A program made the position numbers and the translations under genes. Below, in pieces: positions 54,915-64,000 of a stretch of DNA of 64,000 bases. This stretch comes from Pohlia nutans (Eukaryota > Streptophyta > Bryopsida > Bryales > Mniaceae), in assembly GCA_022496805.1 (NCBI GenBank), contig CM040088.1:25651501-25715500 (forward strand), given 5' to 3'. The notes beneath the pieces were generated by a model that saw nothing but the letters and a program-made list of their open reading frames with translations, did not search any database and was not told the DNA's origin. Every line of letters starts with the position of its first letter. The first letter of the stretch is position 1.

Positions 54915-57249
54915 ATGGCGAGAGCAAACGAGAGTTACAGTAGTGCTACCGTTAGTGCGTTGGCAGGTTTCAGATTGATCTGCTTTATTGCAGTAGCGGT
55001 TTTAGGGGGCGTCGTGGAGTCCGCCGGAGTGATATTTGCAGACGCTGTTGAAGCTGGGATACTGCGACAGCTTGGGTGAATCCCCAACTGCAGGCTTCGA
55101 CTCCGTCGCCGGCTGCATCCCCGGCTCCGTCTGGAAGTAGTACTGGTGCTTGCCCTGAAAATTTTACCAACAACTTCTGGAACATGTTTGACACAACCTC
55201 CGACGCGCAGCACGTCACTATCGGTGCGGATGGAGATTCCGCCCAGATGAAACTCGATCAACTCAGTGGGACGTATATACTAGTCTAGATTCCTTCATAT
55301 CGTTGAATTAAATTGCATGTTCCAGAGCAGTGATTTTTGTTGCTATTTTTAGCCAAATTGCTACATAAATTTTGGGCTAGCTAATTGATAAAAAGGATTT
55401 TTGAAAAAAAGAAGGAACACTAGCCAGATTTCCTACATGGAATCAAGATGTGTAGCCTAGGTAGCACATGTGTATTACCCTGATATTACCTATATATTAA
55501 TATGAAAAGAGCATGGAAGGACCCTGGATTGCTCTTCAAGCCATGGAAAAGTAGCAAAAATGCTAAAATGTCTCCTGGCAAAAACAATCATTATGAATTC
55601 CAGAGTACCAAAATTGTGCCCAGAGCTCCATAACACAATGTCATTATTAAGCAGATAGGTCAGTTGAAGCAGAATATATATTTACCCTCCACAATGTCAA
55701 AGTTTAAGCTTCCTGAAGAGCATGGCTTAAGCTTAATGGCATCTCTGTCAAGACTATTGCTGAATGATGTTGTGTCTGAAGAAACTAGGACTTTCAAATG
55801 CATGCAAAGAGTTCTCAAAACTAGAACTGGTGTACATTTGAGGTTTCGGTCGGACCGAAATCGTGTACGTGTGCACGAAATCCGCTATTTTAACGAATAC
55901 GAGGTTTCGTTTTGATGATTTAAATGGCTTACAATCTAAGTTTGAATGTTATTGATCACTTTGATTCTGAATGTTGGTCATGTATATGAAAGCTAGCAAC
56001 AATTTTGAGGTGGGTAATGAATTGAATTAATCATAGACTGGGTTATGTATGTGACATGTGTTGCAGCGGCGGTGTTTGGATCCAAGTATAAATACTTCAC
56101 GGGACGATTCAGTGCCTTCCTGAAACTTCCATGTGGAAACTCCTCTGGGACCGTCTTTGCATTCTATGTAAGTCTATTAACCCCAGAAGCCCACAATGGG
56201 TCCTCATGTTTAATATAATTTATCCAGCTTTCAGTAGCTCATACGGCCCGGACTTCCTTTTGTTCAATTTTTTTTAACTTTCTGATGAACACATGGAAAG
56301 TTCAGATTCACTGATGTAAAAATCTGGCCCATCTGAATCATTGATTTTCCACAATCAAATTGATAATTTTGAAACCATGCATGAAAGAAATCTCGGCCCT
56401 TTTGGGCTCAAGTGATTAATCATCTATCTTTCTCACTAGTCAACCAATCATTGATCAATCTAGAAGTTGATTGCTTGTTTCTTATTAGATATATATAGAG
56501 GAGCTAACTTCCCCAACTTATGGGGAGAGCAATTTAGAACAACATTCAGAACCACATCGTCAAAATGACATTCTAATGTCGTTCTACCGCATTTTAGAAT
56601 TATGTCGTTTTTACAATGTCATTCTAATCACCTACTTGGACCACTAGTGCTAATTGAATTAACAATTGTATACATACCTTGGAGGGTTATTTTTATTTCA
56701 ACTTTTGGAATTTAACTTCGTTATAGGATTTCAACAAGATTCAACCAATGTGGAATTAATGACATGTGACCTTCAAAATAATTATTTTAGACTGTTCAAA
56801 TAGAGAGGCTTAGACTTTGGTACATGATCAATGTTGAAATGTCGTTAAATATATATATAACAATATCATGAATGCTAATCAACTGCTCTCGATCAGTTTA
56901 CTGGTAGAAATCTTGTCAAATGTAGCATTCATGTCTTTAACGACTAAATGTCCATGTGATTTGTTTATAGTGACTCAAAATTACAATTTCAGTCACTATG
57001 TATCTAAGTCACAACGGAATTTAGTCGATTAAAGACAAGTCACATTTGACAGGATTTCTACTAGTGGTTGTGTGAATGGATTATTAATGAATTTTGGATG
57101 TGTAGACATCTTCCAATGGATCGATGCCTGACCACGACGAGATTGACATCGAGATTCTAGGCAACGAAACAGACACAACGTACACCATACAGACCAACAT
57201 TTTCGTCAATGGAGTCGGCAACCGGGAGATGCGGCACGAGCTCTTATGA
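54915..57249 (+). pseudogene. GH16 xyloglucan endotransglucosylase/hydrolase-like pseudogene
   Basis: Three exons: 54915-55265, 56067-56167 and 57106-57249. Exon 1 begins MARANESYSSATVSALAG with a hydrophobic signal-peptide-like stretch, then needs a one-base frame change near 55050-55070 to reach ENFTNNFWNMFDTTSDAQHV. Exon 2 gives VFGSKYKYFTGRFSAFLKLP then CGNSSGTVFAFY. Exon 3 contains [11 protein letters not shown], the GH16 catalytic ExDxE motif, and [24 protein letters not shown] at 57247-57249 replaces the Trp expected before the FNP/FDP motif, and the XET C-terminal part is absent. Introns host a CACTA MITE and a dispersed repeat. A functional member would act on cell-wall xyloglucan; this copy is broken, unless the exon-1 frame change is an assembly error, and even then it is truncated. 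Confidence 0.85.
56899..57066. mobile_element. CACTA-ended MITE, relative of 9033-9177
   Basis: Shares GTAGAAATCTTGTCAA at the left and GACAAGTCACATTTGACA...CTACTAGTG at the right with the 145-bp copy. The left terminus is mutated (TTACTGGTAG), and it lies in the second intron of the GH16 pseudogene, ending about 40 bp before exon 3. Confidence 0.7.
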
Positions 57250-57674
57250 TTCAACCCGTGCCAGGATTTGAGTGAGGCGGAGCTAATAGTTTACATGGTG
57301 ATATTGGAGTTCCATTGGATGAAGTTCCAAAACTCACCACTCTTCATTTTCTTTAAATAGTGTCTACATTAAAATGTCTACATTAAAATGTTTTTGACCT
57401 CATAGTCATAGTGTCACATGGTGTTCTCAGGTGGAAAAAATCAGAGAAAATTTCACATTTGATTTTTTTAAATTTATTTTGTGCCACATGGACCCCCTTG
57501 TGTGGGTGCCACATGGCAAAAACACAAATTAAGCCAAAATTGGAAAAAAAATCAAAAAATTAAAAAATTCCAAACACCTTGTATATGTGGGTTACCAAAA
57601 ACCCAAATACAAAACAAAATGTTCATCACTCATCGAAATGCTCCAGATCTACACTCATCGAATGCAAAGAGCTC
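57250..57674. other. Spacer, nothing recognised
   Basis: A decayed continuation of the GH16 frame extends for about 15 codons and is then lost. Contains an imperfect tandem TGTCTACATTAAAATG near 57361-57391. No other feature. Confidence 0.4.
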
Positions 57675-58141
57675 TCACAGAACACACACCTCCCACTCAG
57701 AACACACACTATAATAGTTCTTGCCCCCTTGTTGTTTCTGCTCTTGAATCTCTGTGTACTTACGCTTCCTGCCATGACAAGCCAAAAGCTGTGAATAATC
57801 CAATACATTCAAAGAAATTTTAGAACAACTAGAACAACCACAATTCTCATTCATTAGAAAAGCCACATTCAAATACTTTATATGTTCGCCAACTTCGGCA
57901 CAAGGAACTACTATCAATGTGGTAGCATTCGTCAAATAGTCAGAAGGTAGCTGGGACAGGTCCGGAAGCCAACACCTAAGATGGTGTATAAAACAGAACT
58001 CATAGTGATGATGCAGATATCACACCTGTAGGATTTGAGCTCGGAATTTGAAAGAAGCTCATCTGTGAATGTTTCCTTACGCTCTTTCTTTGTCAACCTG
58101 GCAGAATAAAACTCGGTTGGTCCTTCCACCACTCTACCCAC
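57675..58141 (-). pseudogene. FCF2/TdIF2-like rRNA-processing protein fragment
   Basis: Exon 58026-58141 reads VGRVVEGPTEFYSARLTKKE then RKETFTDELLSNSELKSY, matching the core of the Fcf2 pre-rRNA processing domain (nucleolar, 40S subunit assembly). It splices in phase to a segment starting at 57768 that continues RKRKYTEIQEQKQQGGKNYY, then degenerates to a stop at 57675. The upstream half of the domain (the WFDMPA and DPKRHYKK region) and the basic C-terminus were not found, so I call it a gene fragment. Confidence 0.7.
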
Positions 58142-59824
58142 CTGCGAATCAAAAACTTATCAAAACATCAATTCCATAGAAATATAAAATATAAAGGGCT
58201 CTTAGAAAACATGAAGTCCTCTCTTTTCAAAAGATTTTAAATTCTTGAGGGAGCGCAATAAAGAGAGTGTGGTGTGTTATTTTCTGTGTTGATAAATCTT
58301 CATGTGATGGTGCACGGAGACAACTTACGAGCCGGTATAATCGCCATCGCCATCTTGAACGTCACAATTCATAATGGAGGCCGAAACGCGAAGGCGCACA
58401 GGCGTGGTGTTATTGGAATGCGAGTATTTTCGGCCACCATACTGGCCTGTTGAACTCGTCCCATCCGACGCCATGCTGTGTGCGCGCGCGTGTAGTGTTC
58501 CACCTCGCTCACCCTACACAATTTGAATCTCACCCTAGTATTCCCCGCCACGCATGCATTTTCACAAGCTCCACTCCACGCCCTGGTTCATCTTCCAGAC
58601 TCTCCATTTATACCTTCACATCCCCGACCACCGTACGCACGTTCAGCTGCGAGGACATGCAATTGCAGATTCACTCCAAACCCTAACACACCACGCCACA
58701 CTCGGAAGAAGAAAAAGTCACACACGCACGCAAGCGCAACGATTTACCTCCTCATGAGCGTAATGATGAAAATATGGAATTGCCATTTGTCCAGAATGCA
58801 TCCATTCCTATTGTTGTGGGCATTCAAAAGCTTCCAAGAAATGATGCACTTTCATTTGCAGTTGTTCTTAGATCTCGGAACAAAGTATCTCGTATGAATA
58901 TCAGTTCAAATTTTTAGCCCCGGTCATTTTTTTCATCTTGCCCCTTTTATCGTCATTTAGACATGAAATCAATTATACTAAATGCTCTAATTAATGTGGG
59001 GGAAAATTCATCCTTTTGTACGTGAACAATGGGCATATGACCATGAAACCATGCTTTACTTGTCACACTCAATTCTGCCACTATAAATAAGATAAGAATT
59101 CAATTAAATATTTTTAGTAGATGACGCCATATGTCTACTACAAATCATGAATTTTGGAAAAAATTTGGTGAAAATTTGAATTTACTATGATTTTTTAAGT
59201 GATTTGAAAGAAAATTCACATCAATTACAAAATATACTCAAGAATTCCAATTTTTTTACCAAAGGTGTAAATTATGATGAAGAACATTACAGTACATGAA
59301 AATCATCCATGTATTTAAATTATTTTTTAAAATTCCTACACCATGGTAATACATGTTGAACTTGTAACTCCAATAAAACACTAAATTTCCAACTTTTTCC
59401 AAAAATTCAAGCAGAGTAGAAACTAGACTTGGTAAGCTTCATTTTTTTAGTTAAGCTCAAATGCAATAGAACTCATTTTTATGGCCTAAATTTAGTTTAA
59501 GTAGAAAAATAGAAAAATCCAAAATACACTATACGGTGAATTGTTTTTACGACCCTTTTGTAGTTGGGACCCCATATAAAATCCAAAAAGAGCATGAATG
59601 ACCTAAATTTATCTTGAAAATTTGCATGACCAATAAAAATCCTTCACAAAAAGAATTGGATGAAAATCGTTCATGTAGCAGTTAGAATTGAATAGTGAGT
59701 TACATTCATAAGTCAGATTTTGCTTTGGGCGGCATTTAAAGGTGTAGGAATAAAGTATGGGTGCAATGATTCTCCTTTGGTGGTCTTTATAGTTAACCTT
59801 CATAGTCATAGCAATGTTAGGTGA
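58142..59824. other. Spacer, nothing recognised
   Basis: 58370-58760 is GC-richer with frames on both strands (58450-58897 +, 58369-58551 -), Pro/His/Ser-rich, matching no known family; it could be a 5' leader. From 58900 on it is AT-rich without structure. Confidence 0.4.
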
Positions 59825-59828
59825 TTAA

Positions 59829-60400
59829 CCCCTAACTGCCTAATCGACCATATTTGGTCGATTCAAAATTTCAGAGTTTAAAAAAAGTTCAACCCACTTT
59901 AAACGTTCATAACTTTTGCAAAAATAAAAAAAATTGAGCGTCATTTTTTTCCCCTTGTAGATATTGAAACTGAGCAACTTTTCCAAAAAGAAAATCTCAA
60001 AAAAAACGTTTAGTGATTTTCCTCTAAAGCCCTCAAAGTGACAACATCTCCAATTGTCACAATTTTGAAAATCTGCCTGGAATGGAATCTTTAGGTTTTC
60101 TATCAAATAAGATTAGTTTTAACATGGACAAGGTAACCACCATATAAACCAATGTTTTTGACCTATCATACTTGATTCCAAGTCAAAATGACTAAACATG
60201 TATTTTTTATGAATTTTCAAGGAAAATTCTTATAAATTGATTATTAAAAAATTCATAGCATTTTTCCAAAATTTAACCATATGGATGTTGTCTTAATGTT
60301 GTGCTCTACAAAGGTTTTAAGATTGAAGCTCATAAAAGTCGAGTAAGATGGACATTTTAACACATCTAGCATCTTAAAATAACCCTTGGGCACTTAGGGG
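59829..60400. mobile_element. TTAA-MITE, family D (572 bp)
   Basis: TTAA at 59825-59828 and 60401-60404; begins CCCCTAACTGCCTAAT, ends GCACTTAGGGG. CGACCA-TATT-TGGTCG at 59845-59860 is perfect, 16 bp from the left end, with a 4-base loop. Confidence 0.9.
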
Positions 60401-60414
60401 TTAAAAAGACTTAA

Positions 60415-60985
60415 CCACTAAAAGACCATGACTACGTTTTTGTCCAAACACTCCAAAGCAACATAAAAGTACCCCTTCTTAGAAAAAGGCAAATAGTTTT
60501 TGATCTAAAACCTTTTTGATCGATTCAACTATAGGATATTTCAACCAATTTGAATTTATTAACACTTACAAGTTTTCAACCGTTCAGGCTTCCTCAATAG
60601 TAAGATTATAAGCTACAAAGTTGGCTGCTGCTTTTTTTCAGCCGCTACCCAAGTTTAAAACTTTCTAAAATGGCCCAAAATACAAAGTCAGTTTCAAATT
60701 TGGTAAAATGGATTTGGCAGTCGTGTGTATGGCTAGTTCATTGTATGCAAAAATTTAAATGCAGAGCTCATTGTATGCAAAATTTCAAGTGTTGCCTGCA
60801 CATAAGTTTTTCACCTTTGCATGATCGTATCTTTTGATCTATACATCACATACGTACACAAATTACCATCCCATCTTTGTTACAAAGAGTAGAATCACCA
60901 CAAAAAAATCTCAAAATTTTAAGATCAAAACTCATTCCACACTGAGTTGACCAAACTTGAAAAATCAACCTTGGTCCTTTAGGGG
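60415..60985. mobile_element. TTAA-MITE, family E (571 bp)
   Basis: TTAA at 60411-60414 and 60986-60989, only 10 bp after the previous element's TTAA. Begins CCACTAAAAGACC, ends GGTCCTTTAGGGG (inverted repeat of CCYCTAAARGACC). No clear 6-5-6 palindrome; a weak TTGA-TTTT-TCAA lies 17 bp from the right end. A truncated relative is at 26210. Confidence 0.85.
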
Positions 60986-60989
60986 TTAA

Positions 60990-61523
60990 CCTAGGTATCA
61001 TCAGTGACAGATGGGAGTTGTGAAAAACTGAAAATTAACATGAAAAGTAAAAGATTGAGTTGTGCAAATCAATGCAACTCTCCCTTGATATCATATGATT
61101 TGGAGGACTTTGATGCATTTGGCACAAAAATGTTCCATTTGACACTGAGCAAAGGACACTGGTTTTATGGACAAGTTGTGACTTATTGTGGAGCACATTC
61201 TGCAGGTGTTATGTAATTTTCCCTCTCAGCGACATGATTAGACTCCTTTATCAGAGGCCTGCATGAGCTTGACATCCATGCTTGCATAAAAGTGATGGGT
61301 CCTGGCTGCTTTGCGTTTTCCAAGGCCTAAATTTCCTCACCAATCATTTTTTATTTTATTTTTTCAATTTTCCCAGGTACCCAGCTTCTTTTCACTATAC
61401 CGTTTGGTGATATTTGGTGTTACCATGATGATACTTGGGTAATATTTAGGCAAAATTGGCTGCTCGCCTAAATTTTTCCTAAGTATTTGGCTATTATTCC
61501 TTTCATATTTTAAAAATCCTTCA
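60990..61523. other. Spacer, nothing recognised
   Basis: The 70-codon frame at 61004-61216 has no known domain. No paired repeats. Confidence 0.4.
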
Positions 61524-61527
61524 TTAA

Positions 61528-61849
61528 TCCCTAAACATCCCGGCATTTAGAAACTGAATCACGAACAGATTCAAAGCCATGTAACTTTTTCATACAATCT
61601 CGGATGACTTTCATCCAAGTCACCTTTGCAAGCCTATTAAATTATCTACCAATTAAAGTAAATCTGCTGTGATGGGGAGATGTTGATAATATTGGAGAGG
61701 CCTCCAAATGCAAGTATGTCAAATTTGTTGGGCAGATTTTATACTTGCAATGGTCCTCTCATGTACACCTCATGTACATGTGAGCCATGCTAATATCTAT
61801 TTTTGAGGCTAGCATCTACTTGTGTTCAAAGGTCGGTACGTTTAGGGGT
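61528..61849. mobile_element. TTAA-MITE, family C (322 bp)
   Basis: TTAA at 61524-61527 and 61850-61853; begins TCCCTAAACATCCC, ends ACGTTTAGGGGT. CATTTA-GAAAC-TGAATC at 61544-61560 holds the 16-bp position with a decayed arm. Confidence 0.87.
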
Positions 61850-61853
61850 TTAA

Positions 61854-62950
61854 ATTAGCCACTGTATTTCAAGTGTAGCAATTGGGCTATTTTTAGCTGA
61901 AAAATAACTGTGAATCTTCACTCTAGTCAATCACACACCTACTGAAGTTATCAGGCCTTGATTCAGAAAATGAAAACCAAATTATGGTTTTAATTACGAC
62001 AGCAAAGATTCATGGCGAAAGGCAGGGCCAGTATGGCAAGCAACAGAGCCTTGAAGAGGATTTTTGGAAGTCTGACCAGACGGACCGACCCAAAGTGTAA
62101 GCTGCAAATAATTTATAATTGCAGATTCAAATTACGGCTGCAAATGAAGGCTACTGTGCCCACTTGACTCCTCGATAATTGAACATCCCCTCGTAACTTA
62201 CAAGGTCTAGGAAAATCCCTCACGAACTTATCCACCTCCCTATGCCATGCCAACATTCACAAACACCATACCCACATAGCCCATCAAAGAATTTCATTTT
62301 TTTTGAAAGATTCCATTTCGGCAAATGTCTTATCTTGAAAATATTTTTCAAGATTCTTTTTACACCATACAAAATTATGTTTTCAAGATTCTCTTTTTCA
62401 CCATACCAAAAAAGAACCCCAAGGATATCCTGTACTAGACACGTACAAGTATATGTGAGTGCATAGAAGGGGTATTGATTTGAACATTGCCGTATGACAT
62501 ATACATACAATAAACATATTTAAAGCTGAAAATATTGACGTATATTTGCATTAAACATATATTTAAGACTTGATAGAATTGTATACAAAGGTTTTTAAAC
62601 ATATAATCCCTCGTTTATAAGGGGCTTTTAGAGGGTGGTCATGAACGCACGTGATTCTCAAACATAATGTAGAGGTCACGAATTGGTTCTCTATTTCAAT
62701 GTTACATTTCAAGAGATTACAACAGATCACATAAAGTGACACATGTGTCACTTTTGACCCCAAAAAATAATTAATTTATGTTAGATCTAACGCTAATGAA
62801 AAGATCATCCTCGAAGAAAAAATAATTAAAAATTCCCAAAACTTTCACCATTTCCGTTGACCCTGCCCTCCACGTACGAAACACTAAAAACGGTGGGCAA
62901 TCATCATGTCAACACTATCCTACATCATGGTTAGTTTTGACATGAATTAA
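61854..62950. other. Spacer, nothing recognised
   Basis: A pair of TTTTCAAGATTCT-type words near 62340-62400 forms a short local duplication. No gene. Confidence 0.4.
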
Positions 62951-62954
62951 TTAA

Positions 62955-63493
62955 CCCTTAAACGTCCAGGCATCCAGTTTCTGGACGTTTGTTGGTCAAA
63001 CCCAATTTTGATCTTGAAGATGACTTTTGTTGCTAATACACCCAACTAAGAAAATGAAGTTTATTAAGTCTAGTTTGTACTCCACTTTTCAAATCTTAAA
63101 AATTCCAATTATTGAGTATTTTATTGCTTGTGCAAGCTTTGTAGCTCAAGGTTTGAATTACACTACATAGGATATTCACCTTTCGAATTTCAAAATTTAA
63201 ATAAAAAATTTCTATGGAAAACATATCATGTGATTCTCCATTGTAATTTGTACCTGCTCCCAAAAAATATTAAAATTTTAAAGCTTTTTTGTAATAAAAT
63301 TTATTTTTTGAAGTATTTGACTTAAAAATTTGTTAAAAAGGCCGTATTAAATTTAAAAAAATCTGAAAATTTCAAGACTGATAGGAAACATTCAATTCCA
63401 TGCATGAAAAATATTACAAAATGTATTTTGATAAATCTTGAAGGCTAAATTGTGTAGTTTGACTTTCCTACAAAGGAGTGGTACGTTTAAGGG
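62955..63493. mobile_element. TTAA-MITE, family H (539 bp)
   Basis: TTAA at 62951-62954 and 63494-63497; begins CCCTTAAACGTCC and ends ACGTTTAAGGG. CATCCA-GTTTC-TGGACG at 62971-62987 lies 16 bp from the left end, with one arm mismatch. Confidence 0.88.
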
Positions 63494-63659
63494 TTAAATT
63501 TTGTTCAAAAAGTGCCACACGTCATCTTCTGATTGATTTAGGACAACGTGGACCTCTCAAAACCTGACATGAAAAATTCAAATTTGACACCAGGGCTGTT
63601 GAATCTGACCCTCACTTATTACTACGGTACCTTAGCAGATTGTTATGCATGAAGTTTTG

Positions 63660-63935
63660 TGTGGTAAAGGTAATGGGCAACTTTTTCTTGTGTTTTTTTT
63701 TCTCTTGAAACCTAACTGGCAACGTGTAAAAGATTGAAAAAGAATATTTGGCTAAATCCTTAGCTTACAATCATATTTTGGTAGTTTTCTTCACAAAATC
63801 TGGCTATCTTCACAAAAATAGTAGAGAAAATTTGTCAAAAAACATCAAAATTTTCTCAAATTTTCTCTTAACAAAAGAGAAATGCCACATTTTCTAGAGA
63901 AATCTGGCGAAATATAACCATAAAAAAAAACGCTG
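63660..63935. repeat. Dispersed repeat, copy 2
   Basis: Second copy of the repeat at 15640-15915, same orientation, with a short internal duplication of CTTCACAAAATCTGGC / CTTCACAAAAATAG. Confidence 0.6.
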
Positions 63936-64000
63936 GTAATGGATAAGTTAACACATTACCACGATTTCCAAAATGGTTGAGTTACTGTACCGGCATATGG

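Noticed and set aside
1180..63497. Interstitial telomere repeats suggested by many CCCTAAAC words
   Set aside because: The words occur once per element end next to TTAA and never as tandem arrays; they are transposon termini.
1..64000. tRNA, rRNA, CRISPR arrays or bacterial-type operons
   Set aside because: No cloverleaf-like tRNA other than the SINE's pol III box, no rRNA-like sequence and no regularly spaced short repeats were seen; gene structure is eukaryotic.

Overview
This is nuclear DNA from a land plant. The evidence is spliceosomal introns with GT-AG borders, a CONSTANS-like B-box/CCT transcription factor, a plastid-type uroporphyrinogen III methyltransferase, a xyloglucan-family GH16 remnant and plant-style CACTA and Stowaway-like elements. 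Genes are sparse, exons are GC-richer than the AT-rich spacers, and the spacers are full of short non-autonomous transposons. A non-flowering vascular plant (lycophyte or fern) would fit, but the sequence alone does not settle the lineage.

Four genes look intact, and I rebuilt their exons by hand from reading frame, splice sites and family conservation. They are a single-B-box CONSTANS-like factor (4063-6011, +, 4 exons, 430 aa), a deSI/PPPDE-type cysteine peptidase (9150-11079, -, 4 coding exons, 234 aa), UPM1/SUMT of the siroheme pathway (27590-29446, +, 2 exons, 418 aa) and flap endonuclease FEN1 (30925-35531, -, 17 coding exons, 394 aa). UPM1 and FEN1 converge. Broken or partial genes are a receptor-like kinase (17483-20890, -), the 5' end of ribosomal protein S2 (45571-46140, +), a GH16/XTH-like gene (54915-57249, +) and an FCF2-like rRNA-processing fragment (57675-58141, -).

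The remainder is dominated by mobile elements. A 4.74-kb CACTA (En/Spm) element at 48421-53162 has near-perfect ends, a TGC target duplication, a truncated tnp2 transposase on the minus strand and a transposon-associated terminal exon on the plus strand. There are also small CACTA-ended MITEs, a Stowaway-like hairpin, a hAT-like element with an 8-bp duplication, a tRNA-derived SINE, and a MITE family with ATAACATTCAGTAGCC ends.

The most striking signal is a set of about 17 elements of 190-580 bp, in several families with unrelated interiors, all inserted at TTAA with CCCYTAAACG-like ends. In 14 of them, exactly 16 bp inside one end only, sits a small palindrome of two 6-base arms around a 4-5-base loop. 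Its arms differ between families but usually remain complementary. A nested insertion with a paralogous empty site shows that TTAA is the target. This looks like a shared transposase-recognition architecture, probably of a piggyBac-like system, used by many non-autonomous families. No transposase for it is in the window.
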